From: Callaeas wilsoni
Taxonomy: Eukaryota; Chordata; Aves; Passeriformes; Callaeidae
Direction: 5' to 3'
Length of the DNA: 64,000 nucleotides
Assembly: GCA_013398955.1 (NCBI GenBank)
Contig: VWPU01005001.1
Span: forward strand, 62,001-126,000
This document shows, piece after piece, positions 1-12,700 of the stretch. Within the stretch, counting starts at the first letter, position 1. The number at the start of each line of letters is the position of its first letter. The notes beneath the pieces were generated by a model. That model saw nothing but the letters and a program-made list of their open reading frames with translations. It did no database searches and had not been told where the DNA came from. The position numbers and the translations under genes are program-made.

Positions 1-2379
1 TTCACAGTCGACCTTACTCCATGCTTTATTTTTATGGTAGCAGCTTCTCGGAGAACTTCAGGCTTTGTGAACATAAAGATCAGTTCCATCAGACTATGCT
101 ATGAGTAGCTACTATAATTCTACCAGACGGAAGGTCAGCTTTTATTGTCTTTTTTTTTTTTCATGAACCTATCATCTACCTTAGGTTGTTTTTTTTTTAA
201 ACTTACTACTTTATCCAGGTATCTATTCATGTCAGAAGGTTTGTTCGGGTTCATTTCACAGGATTTCACCCTTCTGCTTCTGTTTTATGATACAGCTGTT
301 GTCCATGTAGGGAAAGCCTCCTACTTTGTTTTTGAACTTCTTCAGGGCTTCTGGCAGAACTCCACCTAGACTTGCTGAAGTAACAGCTTCTCTTAATTTT
401 GTAAATTGAAATATTCTCTCCTTTTTTTTAATCTAAAATCTGGGGGTTTTTTAAATCACACTGTAGTCTTTCAGCATCCTCTGTGGTGAGAACTGTAAAA
501 ATACAACTATATTTTTGCACTTAAGTCCTTACCCCTCTTTAATCAGGTGCATTTTCTCAAAAAAAAAAATCAATTACTTTACACATTTCAGAGTAATTTA
601 GGTAGGAAAATGGAAGTGTATCTTTTGCAAAATGATACGTTTACCCTGCCTGTAAAGCAGCACATTTGCTTCCTTATGCTCCAACATTGTGAAGTCAATT
701 TCAATTGAAACAGGGAGCCAGCTTCTCCATTCTGTGAGTCATTCACAGAGCAGAAAAGGAAATAAAACAGGCTGAAAAGAGAAAGATACAATGGCAAAAA
801 TCATAACCCTATGATAACTAAAAGTCACTGAATGCATTAACCCCTCCTCTTTACTCTTAACATTTTTATCATTTCTGCTCATACATTTGATTTGCTGTGT
901 CAGTCCCCCTCTTATTTTCTATATTCTGAATGTAAAATTGCAACACCTTTTTTACTAGTTTCCTTTTGGCTGGATTTTATTTAATAAGGAAGACTTACTA
1001 AAATGAACCTTGTATCTTGCCATTTCCTCCTAGTCCTGTCGTGCACTCCTGCTTCTTTTGTTTAGGGAACACAGGTTCCTTTTTAATATATAGTTTTAGT
1101 AGAAATACTTTTCCGTGGAGCTATCTCCTCTCAAGTTGTTCTTTTGGCATAGTATCAGAGGAATAAGGTAATTTTTGTCACCACCAATTAAAAAGTTTTA
1201 CGAAACAGGACTGTTATAAAACAATTAAACCTTGCAAATGCAGTAGTCTCTAGGAGAGAAACCCTGGAGGAAATTCTGCTTATTAAAACTGCAATTTTAG
1301 TTTCCATTAAAAAGGAGAATAAGACAACAGAAGATGGGTTGGAAAGACAAATTATTTCTTAATGTCAGTTGATCTTATTTCAAATGAGATAACATATCTA
1401 CACCAGGTTGAGTTCAACACATTTTTGCCTCGTCAACTCATTTATCTAATTCAGTCATCTTGATTATAGCCTCATGGACCTTCATTTTCAGAGGAAGAAT
1501 TTCTTAACAAACAACCTACACAACATGCTGATTACTGAACAGTTAATTCTAATTAACTTGGCCATGGCAAGAGAATTTTGATAAAGTCCTAGACTGCAAA
1601 TAAGGTTTGGTTATTCTGGCCAAACGTCTTTAAAATCAAAACCCACAGCAGAGTCTCCAGATGAGACATCAGAGTGATAGGGATCTAATTTAAAGAAACA
1701 AATGAGAAAATTAAAATCACAAATAATTTATTCTTCTGTTAGAATTGATGGAGTACAGTTTTAAATAGCAATGAAGTACACAGTGGTGGAAAATTGGCAC
1801 AGAACCTACAAGCTTTTAATTCATAATAATGTTCCTCATGCCGTATCTGTTCAAACCTTGATGCGTATTTTCTATTGACTTTAAGAAAACTGTTTTCCCT
1901 TTAAAAAGGATGCACAAATTGAAAATTTTGTCTTCCATATATAATGTCATACATACTATGAACACCAGTTGTTTTTTTTTTTCCCCTGAACATTGACTGC
2001 CAACTGAAAAAAACAAAATATTATTTTACTTCTGGGTTAATTTTAAGTTTTATAATTTATAAAAGTTGCCAGGGATTCTTGAATGCATATAGTTCTGCAG
2101 AACAGAACAGTTGTTTATTTATCTGATACACAGTTGCAGGGTAGTTTCAAATCCAATTTTTTTGTGTACTATTGTTATTGATCAAGGTGCTGCTTCTCTC
2201 TCACATGCAACACTATAAGCATTAATGCAGTTCAAAACAAAATTTGGCATTTGCCTCACTAACAGGTTCTATACTTGATGTTATAAAACATCCCCTTGGT
2301 CTCATGTTAACCAATAAGAAAAATGGGCACAAACGAAAATGCCCCCTTTCCAAAGTTATTAACTCCCAGTTAGGAAAGC
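1..2379. other. intergenic flank downstream of SS18
   Basis: AT-rich sequence with many short homopolymer runs. No exon, repeat family or RNA gene could be recognised. Open frames here are under 85 codons, have no recognisable domain, and look like chance. A longer SS18 3' UTR reaching into this stretch cannot be excluded, because AATAAA signals on the minus strand recur (for example near 2113 and 1727). Confidence 0.6.
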
Positions 2380-2759
2380 TGTCCTGGTTCCGGCCAGGAC
2401 GGGGTTAATTTTTGCAGTAGCCAGGAGGGGACACCTCATTTTCTGGGAACCCTTCCAGGCTGTGTAGCGTGGGGTGGAACCGGGCTCTTCGTGGTGAGCA
2501 ACCAACCGCGTGTGAATCCTTCGCCTCTTTCTCGCACCCTCTGGCACTGGTATTGTTGCCGTTAGTTTTCTTATTTCATTGCTGTTTCCAGTAAATTGTT
2601 CTCTCAAGCTGTGATCTTTACCTTTTGTGCCACCAATTCTCCTCTCCAGCCTGCCACAAGGGAAGGGGAGGGAGAATGGGGGGCAAGCGAGCGGCGCGTG
2701 GTTTGGAGTGTGTCAGTGGGAAGACTAAAATTGGGGAATACCATTCCTAAACCACGACA
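2380..2759 (+). mobile_element. solo LTR A, avian endogenous retrovirus
   Basis: A 380-bp element that begins TGTCCTGGTTCCGG and ends AAACCACGACA, so it has TG...CA ends. Flanking 5-mers are aaagc (2375-2379) and aaagt (2760-2764), a 5-bp target duplication with one mismatch. No gag, pol or env sequence is attached, so it is a solo LTR left by recombination. It shares its body with LTR B and LTR C in this window (CCTGGCTACTGC-type core, GGAAACAGCAATGAAATAAG on the opposite strand). Orientation follows the TGTCCTGG...AACCACGACA arrangement of avian LTRs. A 5-bp duplication suggests a class III (ERVL-like) integrase, which is an inference. Its CpG content is still high, so it is probably the youngest of the copies here. 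Confidence 0.85.
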
Positions 2760-3211
2760 AAAGTTTAGATAGGTTTTACAAAGTCCTCTAGGCTATTTTG
2801 ATACATAGAAATCATTCAACTAAAGGTTAAAATACACTTATACAATACAGTCCTGTTCTCCATATTATTTTTCAAGTTCTTTGCATATTCAAGCCAAGTA
2901 AAATTAACACTTGTCATTTTCTTTGTTATTGCAATTATTAAGGATTACAGCTTGCTTATGCAAAGCTCTGACAAAACACTTGAGAAATAAAACTCAAATG
3001 TTTATCTCGTTATCCAAAAAATGTTGCAGAAAATTGTCAAACTATGTTAGAAATAATTTTTACAAAACCGCTTCACTCAGAAAAATTGGAAAGCTTAAAA
3101 AATTCATCTTTGCACAAGACTATATTACACTGTCCCTAATTATGTTCCCATTTAGATAACTGGGATTCTCAACCGTTGTACGTGAACCCATCAGTGACAT
3201 AGAATGCTCTC
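2760..3211. other. AT-rich flank between LTR A and the SS18 3' end
   Basis: About 450 bp of AT-rich sequence with no gene or named repeat recognised. It lies just beyond the predicted SS18 cleavage site, so it would be transcribed only if termination is late or a distal polyadenylation site is used. Confidence 0.45.
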
Positions 3212-3768
3212 CATCTTTTCACTGTTATCTTTATTGTACACCATTTCGAGACTAATACAATCAAGCACTTACCATGCCCCTACCCATTTTTAACAGTAGA
3301 TTTGTTATCCTGCCCACCGAGTAGTGTACTGTCTTGCATATTCACCACGTGAAAAACATAATATACAAAATATTGCTGCTGTAAAAAGTGTGCATTTCCC
3401 CTTTCCCCCTACAAAAAAAATCTGTGGAAAAAATATTAAATTCCCATAACCTTCATAAACATACAAAGCTGTTCGCACCTCTTAGTCTGTAACAGTCTAT
3501 TTGACATACAGTTCTCAACTCACTGCAAATTGTTATGTCACAGATTTTCTGTCCAATATTGCCATCTAGAGCAGAGATGTGAAACTAGTTTCTGAAAATC
3601 TACAGTCTTTAACAATTAACCCATAAAGACTGTATACCATAAAACAGCCACAAGATTTTTCCAAAATCTAGATGGAATGGGAGGTTCTCATCTCGGGAAG
3701 ATGTCCACAGTGCTGAGGAGACAATATGGCTGCTAACAGAGTTTGCCTACCGGAATGTGAGTACTTTT
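3212..3768 (-). other. SS18: SS18 3' untranslated region (proximal poly(A) form)
   Basis: This follows the SS18 stop codon on the minus strand. It is AT-rich, with no splice-like structure, and reaches an AATAAA hexamer about 535 nt after the stop. The lower boundary is inferred from the usual 10-25 nt spacing between signal and cleavage site. Alternative distal sites may exist. Confidence 0.6.
3230..3235 (-). promoter_or_regulatory. SS18 polyadenylation signal AATAAA
   Basis: The minus strand reads GTGTACAATAAAGATAACAG, a canonical hexamer. A GT-containing stretch lies downstream (CACTGATGGGTTCACG on the minus strand). It is the first perfect hexamer after the stop codon in a plausible context. 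Confidence 0.6.
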
Positions 3769-3795
3769 TCACTGTTGATAATTTCCATATTGACC
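3769..3795 (-). CDS. SS18: SS18 exon 11, terminal coding segment
   Basis: It encodes only GQYGNYQQ and a TGA stop. The acceptor is a run of T followed by AG at 3797-3796, and the exon starts on a whole codon (phase 0). These eight residues are the part of SS18 missing from the classical SS18-SSX fusion proteins, so the fusion breakpoint corresponds to the intron just upstream (3796-5929). The exon continues into the 3' UTR. Confidence 0.96.
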   Translation of the reverse strand, partial: GQYGNYQQ

Positions 3796-6700
3796 CTAAA
3801 AAAAAATTCAAAATACATAATTAGACCACAAGGCATATCTTCCTGTATTAAAAGCTGTAACTGGAAGACCATACAAATAAACTGTGATATTATAAGGTGG
3901 AAACAAATAAAAGTAAATTATATACTGATATGAATAACTGGTGTAGTTTCATCTCACTAAAAATACTTTGTGCTACAATGACATGAATTTAAGGCTAGGA
4001 ACCTAATTTGATCAAAAGAGTATATACCTTTACATTAAATAGGCTGCTGTGAAATTAGCAGAACATCATCAAAAAACAAAAGATGGGGATTACTTTCCAC
4101 CTAAACTTTGATTATTATTTTAAAAAGTCAAGGTCACCTAAATTCAAAGTAATTTAGGAAACTAACCATGACTCAGAGATACCTAAGATTATTAATCTAT
4201 CAAGCGTTACAGAAAAATGGTACATACATTTCAAAACCAAGGCACATCCTGGTGAACATGAAGAGCTAGTCCACATATCCTACGGGAAGCAATTATTCCA
4301 TAGATCTGATACACAGAATTACCACCCTTATTGATATTCTCTATTTCTTTTGACAGAATGTCATGTACTGCAGAGGTGGGCAGGGCTAAAAGCATCAATG
4401 CTACAAGCTCACCATGATCCTTCACCATGGGGTTCAAAGCTTGCAGAAAGAAGTACTGTGCTAGGAAGTGAACATGTTCCAAACCATGATCCCGCCACCA
4501 TTCCATGTTAAGTACGACCACAACAAGGCGGTATTTTACATTTTAGTTTTATGTTGCAATGTCAGTTATGTTCCATTATAATATAACAGTCATGAAGAAG
4601 AGTTTCACAACAGCTGCCAGATGAGAATTTAAGCAGCACAATTCCTATGGGAATGGCCAGTATGGAAGAGAGGTCTTCTATAATTGAGTTTCCCAGTGGA
4701 ACTTAAGACTGCACAAACTGGAGGAGCACAGTCTATCAACAGAGAGGGTTATCCACTTCTATAGGAAGGAAAGATGAGAAAAACTCAGCAAATTGTGATT
4801 AAGTTTCCTTGACCCTATACTGGCCACAAGCAAAGAATTCTCCTGTAGCTGACTGTTTTCAGAGGAAGCTACTGGTTCAGTGCATAAACATCTTGTTTAT
4901 CTGTTAAGTAATTAAAAGTAACTGCATCTCTAAACTACCACACTGAGAAAGTTTGTTCCTTCTTCCTTGTCTTTTCTAATTTCTGTAGAAAGAAAGCCAA
5001 CTGTTCTTTAAAATCATGGGCAATTCTCACTTCCTCAGAAAAGTTTTTCTTGGAAGTTCAACTGATCTTCTACTGACATATCAGGATTTCACTTAAACAT
5101 TAGAACCTCAGCTTTACCTTATAGTTAATCTTTACATTATTTACACCAAGAAAAGTAACAGTGTACGTTTTAATGACATTTCTGAATGATTCAGAATGAA
5201 AAGTTTGGATTTTTACAAGTTAGTATCTTTTACAGGAACAAAACCTGTTTCATCCTCTAATTCTAACACAGCTTTTTTACATGAGACCTTCACTACAACT
5301 CCAGCCTAAAGCTTTGGTGGTAATTGTTTGTTTGTTTTAATTTTGTCTTAGCAGTGATAGCAATGAAGCAGTTGATTTTCAGGTCACTTCTTTCCCATGT
5401 TCACTGCCCCCTAACACTGCTCAGAGAAAATTTGTGCAAAAGTGAGTTTCATGTCTCCCCATAAGGTCTGCAGCTGAAGGACCTCAGCTGCATACCTGAG
5501 GTGCTTTTGCAACTGAAGAGGAAGATTAGGATTAGGATTTGTGTTTGTGGAAAATAAATTCAACCATTTCTATTGCAAAGCAGTAATGAAAAATGATCCA
5601 TCATGAGATTTAAAAGCCTCATCTTTCATATTAGTCATTCACCATAACACTGTGAAACACACAGCCTTAATTTTTAAGGTCCAAAAATACTGCTGGGAAG
5701 GCCGTACTTTGCCAAATTGCATTAAAACTTAGCAAACTATGGCGAGAATGACTAATCACAATTCCATACAAATGATTCTTGGTAACTCACCAAGAAATAA
5801 ACTCCATGAGAATTGCATGTACATACCTGAAAGACCATGTCCTCAAATTTGTTAGTTTAAATGCCCAGAATCTAAGATTATCAAATGAGTGTGTAAGAAT
5901 CACAACTTCCTCATCAAATGAAAGAATACCTGGTCATATCCATAAGGCCTCTGCTGTGGTGGCTGTGGTGGCCCTGGCTGCGTGGGTCTGTATCCCCCAT
6001 ACTGCTGTCCTTGTCCTTGTGGATAATTGGGATACTGAGGCCCTGGACCACTCTGGGAGGGGCCTGGGGATCATTAAATGAAAAAAAAAAGAAAAAAAAA
6101 GACTGCTTAAGATGCTGAAAAGAAGAGAACAGCAAAAGCAGTGAATTTTACAGCTAACCAGGGCTAAGAAATATCACTACTGTACAATTAGGTCTTTTCA
6201 GTGGCCCACCCCTCCTCCCCTGGAAAGCACTTTTGCTGCCAGGGTCTGTGCTCCAACCACAGAAACATTTACTTTTATTTATACATTCACTGTTTAATAG
6301 CAATGCATGTAGTTCCACATACAAGGTCACAGGACAGAGGAGAACGAGGCAAGAAATTATAAACGTGAGCCCTTTCCAGGATTTAGGAAGGCAGTCTCCT
6401 GATGTACACTGCTTCAGTTCCAGAATTTTCTACTGCCAGGAGCAGCCAGATAATCAGCTCTGTTTAACATTTGGACCTTTTGAAGAGACCAGCAGTACTG
6501 TGCTGCCAGAAAGTGAAGTCTCACACCACAACAGGCAATCATGGACGGGGTGTCAGGCAAGCAAGTTATACATGTATAAAATGTGAGATGTGACAAGAAG
6601 TAAAAGCTATTGTGAGATGGAAAAAAGCACCCTCTACTCCATACTCCTTTGGTAATATTAATTTTCCAGAAAAAGGATAGGAAAAAACCCAACACTTTGA

Positions 6701-9700
6701 CTCCAGTCTTTTTTGTCTGTAAAAGAAGCAGTTCTTCTTCAAGTATAACTTTCTGTTACTATTCACAGGGACTTGGCCTGTCTACCACCGGAAGCTGCAT
6801 GTTACTACCATCAGGCAGTGCAGCCACGTTCCAAACAAAATTATCCCCATCCCCTCCAGCACTGGGAGAGATGGTGTACTCTGTATTTCAGTGGCACACC
6901 CTATGAATCCTTTGCAGTGGATCTGTTAGCTTTTTCAACACCACCCCTTAAAAACTGGGTCTCTATTTTTCAGAGCTGAAGACTTGCAGCTCTTCAGAAG
7001 TGCTTTCTTTTGAACAAACCAACACTTTTTTTTCCCTCCCCTCAGAAGAAACAGATGTGTTTTAGCAACTGTGATTCAGTGCTAGAGAGGGCTAGTTTTA
7101 GCTACAGGCACTGGACATAAAGATGACATCAGGTGGTAACTCCTTCAGTAATTCTGGATCTGTAAGACAGTGAAAAAGATGACGTGGAGAAGAAAAGCTC
7201 CATAAGCTATTACCATTCTCCTCAGGCCTCAAATCCCCTTGAACTATGCAGTTTCAGCTTTCTACAGAGAAACAAAACCTTAAAGATTGGTAATAATGAC
7301 TGAGATATTGATTTATTTTTGAAAATCAGAAAGCAATTAAATATTAAATTGAGCAAGAATACAACATCCTAAAAGTGCTGTGTTCATCTGACAAATGAAC
7401 ATGGGTTTATTTATTCATGGTAATTCTTTTTAACTGAATTCTAAATATTCATTGACGTATTTCATAGAAAACAATGAAAGTTCAATAACCTTTTCTGCTA
7501 GAAACCAGAAACTGAAAAGTATGTTATTCTGTTTTATGAATTATGTCGGGTAAGTGGCTACAAAAGATTTCTTAATCCCTTTTCTTCTAGTATTTCTTAA
7601 CCTAAACTTTCAGAATAGATCAGATTTTATTTCTTTACTTACAAAGTTCAGAGCAGTGATCTACACAGACCTCCACTCTGATCTTCAGTCTGTTCCTGTA
7701 TTAGGTTTAGTAGAATGTAGGTACAAGTATTTCTTTAGAACTATCAATTCATCCATAACCTCCAGAAGTAGAACACTTGGTAAATCTCAGTGGATCCTCT
7801 TCAAACTTATCTCTGTCTCAGCAAAACTGGATTTCATAATCTGGCATTTATCTACATGGCAAACAAATCACCCATGCATTTCCTCACACACATACAATGC
7901 CGAAAGCTTTAGCATTTAAGCCTGCAAAAGAGCTGAAAGCTAAAATACATGGAATTTATGGAATTTCAGAGAGTCCTTCTTCTGATAAATATATATAGCT
8001 TTACAGTATGCAAGCAAGTAAAACTTGTAAGAGCAGTAGTTTCAGTGTGCTCTTCTGACACGAAATTTTTTAGAATTAATGCACCAAAACTACATTCTAC
8101 TACTTTACGTTTCCTTTTTGGGAGGTTTTCCTTGAATGCAGGGACTTGTGGCAGAGGATTTCTCATTCCTGCTGTGTAGCAGAAGGTTTGGACTACTAGT
8201 GCGAATTATAGACACAGGCTCTTTAAAGCTGCATTGTCAATGCTTACAGTCATTTCTCTACTGATCAGTACAAGAATGTGAAAAGAATGACTCATGTATG
8301 TTGAATGAAGTTTTAAATTAGTTTTTAAAAGACTGTTTTAATTGGCAAATCCACAGATGAAAGGGATTCTTTGTCATCTTTGTGCGTGCGTTCACTAATA
8401 GAAGACAGAAAAGAGCAGAATCTTTCTAAGTCCTTCTAAATTACAGACACTCGTGCTGTTTAGTCACCTTTGGTTTTCTGTGCTACCCCACTCTCCTAGA
8501 CTGCCAACAGATCTAATTCCCAAAAGACGCTGCCTTCTATGTTTTCCTGTTTCAGGCCAGTGAAATGCAGGCACAGAGCTGTTCTGTGCAAGGTTGGCCT
8601 CTGGACACAGTCAAACAGGGACGGAATAACACACAACAAGGGTTTCTCTTAGTCCTTTCTGTGACAGCTGTCTGTGTCCTCAGATTCTTACCATAACCCT
8701 GCTGTTGTCCTGGATAGCCTTGTTGGCCGGGATATTGCTGCTGCTGTGGTGGATAACCCTGCTGTTGGGGTGGTCCTTGATATGCATCTTGCTGCTGACC
8801 ATATTGCGAGTTTCCTGTAAGATCATTGCAAGAAAGCAAAAACTCATAAAGATACCTAGTTTAATATTTTTTTTCCTTCTAAGATGCACAGCCGACAACA
8901 CAAGAACAAAATGAAAATGCAATATTGATTTCAAAAACTGAACAAAACAAAGAAAACTCAAACCAAACAGAAGGAACTCGGCCAAACAAACTGCAGTTAA
9001 AGCCAATTTTGCAAAGTTGAACTGCAGCATTTTCAGCATCTCTGCCAAACGAGCATTACATTTACTGGAACATCACAGTCATAAGATCATGACTATGCTA
9101 AATAAAATAAAAAAAAAAGAAGACAAAATTAAGGACAGCTACAAGAGCACAGACTAGCTACACAAGATCAGCAAGCTGTTTCCTAACGGCACTATAATTA
9201 TACAAAATATATACACACACGAAAAGATATACAACTGAACCAACAAATTTATGTTAAAATAAAAATTTCCATTGAGGTAAAAAAAAAAAAAATCTCTAGA
9301 GTGTTTTAGTCATTTTACTGTTGTTAGAATGGCAAATTGTGGTTATATATTTTAGGTGTTTGCAAGAAATTATTCTGAAGGCTTCAAGTTCCCTGCCATT
9401 TCCAAGACAGCCAGCAACTAGTATTCTACAAGAGCTTTGCATGGGTATAAGTTGTGTTGTGCAAGAATTTCTGTTCCCGTTGAGGGTGGGGGAGGAAAGG
9501 GAATGTATGTGCGTATGTGTGTGAAGGTATATAGATACCTCCTTCGTAGTAATGTTGTGAGGAATCCTCATAAGGCCTATCGTAGCCTTGTTCAGGATAC
9601 GACGGTTGCTGATAACCGTAATCATTATGACCTACATCAATTCGACAAGAGACAGGAAGAAACGTTAATGGCCTCTGAGTGAAAACCCTAACAATATTTC

Positions 9701-12700
9701 ATTTCTCAGAAAAATGAAAAAAAAAAATTTCAACTGGATATACATGAAAAAGAATTTTCAATTGTATTAGCCAAAGACTTATTAATATGATTTCCTTTCA
9801 TATTGAATTAACATGTGACAGGGGAAAAAAAAGGCTTAATGCAGTAGTTCTAGAAACATCACAGCAAGGGATGGTCTTAACCTTCCGATAATCCTTGTAG
9901 GGGGAGTGGGGGGGAAGTACTTCATCTTTCACTCAAAAAAAAAATGAAAGCATTTAGGCCTTTCACATGTAAATAACCTGAATTAAATTAGAATGAACAA
10001 AGAAAGCAATTATCATACTTTGTCTAACACCTGTTCTGCTGATCTCCAATTCAAAAGCATATGCTAAAAGCAGTGTGAAATATAACAAATAAAGCTCAAT
10101 GAAGTTATGAACCATCATCTACATTAAATTCTGTTTTTAAATGACAGAAATATAAGACTTTCAAGGTTTTCCCTACAAACAGAATTCCTACTTAAAGTCT
10201 TAAGAAAACTTTTCCTCTTACATTCCAGCCTGAGCAGATTCACTACAAACAAACCTTTCTATTCAGAGACTACAGGCATCTCTGATTAAGAAACCAATAT
10301 ATGCAGTAAGCACCCCACCTATTGTCGGTTTCAGCACACATATATTTTGTTTTACACATGATCAAAATACATCTTATTGCTAACTTGGTCAAGAGTATGT
10401 GCCAAAACTCTGTTTACATTCAAAATTAAATCATATTAATTTGAAATAAAAATTTTAAATAAAAGTAAGGAAAGGAGGAAACAGTTCTAAAACTCAGTGG
10501 TTTTGTTATCAGGTCTGCAACTATACAATACATCATTGACTGAATCTGACATGCATTCATAACCATCAAAACAAGTCTTGAAAAATGCTCCTTGTATTCT
10601 ACGTAAGAGTAATGACTCTTTAGATGGAATACATCTTAGAAGTAATCTGTGCTGCCACAGAGCTGTTGATGGTAACATCAAACTGCCCTTACTAAACTGC
10701 CTGTAACAATTTAGTATTCATGTGTGTACATAAATGTTCCAAAATGAAAGCTGAATAATTACCAGTTAATGCAACTTGTAAAATAACTCTGCACATACAC
10801 CTCCAGAAATTAACACATGTAAGCTTATACAGATACGGCTTGATGCATCTTAAAATCAATTTAATGGAAATTAAATTCTAACAACTGACTTGTATCCCTT
10901 TATTTGCAACGAGTAGTTGCTTTGGCAATTACACAGCTTTGCTTTGTATACATTTTTTAAACATTAACATCTACCACATTTCTTGAACTTCGTAAGATAC
11001 CATTAAGTTGCACACATGGTTATCACAGCAGTCAGGAGTCAGCATCTTTGTTCTCCCAGTCTCTGCTCAGCCTGAAAACAAGTTAATTTCAACTTTTCTA
11101 ACTTATAACACAATCCAATAGCCTTCAGCACTCCATATGCCAAGAGGTAGGAGGACAGATTCATGAAATTCGAAGTTTCAGTCTTGTCTTGAAAGCATTG
11201 AGGGGACATCTAAAGAGGATTCACATTTCTAGTATCCTCAGGGCAGGGACCATTTTATTCCTATACAAATGTTAAATTGAAGGCCCATACCATGTCAGCA
11301 ATAACACATTTGTGCGACTTATATGAAAACTAAACACTAAATTAAAAAAGTATTTACAGAAAAAAACTCACATCTTTTTAGCAAGTTTTTTCAGTTCAGT
11401 AAAATTTTTAATAAAAGGATATCGCCCCCTCTCTTATTGATCATAAGGTTATGACTGTTTAAATTCATCTCAATTATACTAGATATGCTAAGGAACTCTC
11501 CATTCTTTGAGAGAAACCAATTATTTCCATTCATTTTGAAATACTGAAACTGTTGTTATGAGTTTCAAATGGGAGTAATACAAATTATATGCTTCAAGTT
11601 GTAAATTTAACTAGTCATAGTAACTTAAACTGTAGCAACAATTCTGAATTTGGAAGGTTTTGTAAATGTGAGGTATGATATCCAATTACTATTCTTGCCT
11701 CATCCCCTAATTTTGGGCATATGACTACATTAGTATTGGGCAGGTATAGAAAATGGGAAAGTTAACATTTATGAGAGATTACCATCAGGGTAATATTGCT
11801 GGTTCATGCCTTCTGGAGGACCTTGTCCACCATGACTGTATTGGTCCCCATAATAGTCTTCCTGGCCTGAGTACTGCTGTGGTGGGCCTGAAAAACCACA
11901 ACCAGTCAATACGTAAATAACTTGTTTTCTCTGTTATAAAGCCTGCTAATTTCTGATTTTAGTATGAGAAATATTTCTCAAATGTATTCCCCACCCATAT
12001 CGTTGCATTACAGACAACATACGTAATCTGGTTTAGTTAAAAAAATAAGTAAATGTATCTATTTGCATATACAAACGCACAGTTGTTTGGCTGCACTAGA
12101 CTGAGACTATATATCAAACTTCAGTTTTGAGCTCATTTTAGGAATATCTGTATAACCGATGAAGGTGTTAAAAGTGTTAAAAATAAAACTATTCCTTGTT
12201 GAAAAGGACTAAAAAGAAAAAAGATAACCAATATTGTGGAACATTGTTCCTTTTTTTGTAATTGAATGAATTCAGAACCAAATAGGTACTCGGTTCCTTT
12301 TCTGTACCTATCATTTAAATATCAAAACAGAATTCTGCATCAGCATATCTGAGATGCATAATTTCAGAATGCATAATCTCAGAAAGAACCAAAAGAAAAA
12401 AAAACAAACTCGTCATTTCATGGTGATAGCAATAATCTCTTGCTGCGAGAACCACCCTTAAAAAGGGTAACAAAAAGTGTGCAAAGTGTGTCACACCAAA
12501 TGACTTGATAGAAAATTGGTGTAAGCAAGAAAGTGATGTAAAATGGTTTTAAACATGGTTATTTAAAATCAATGTAAAAATACTGAAGTGAATTCCTACC
12601 TTGCTGTGGTGGCCTGTACGGAGGAATCTGTCTCTGCCCCATCATGTGATTTCCTTGGTTAACTTGGCCCATCATTCCCATCGGCGGCTGCTGCCCCTGG

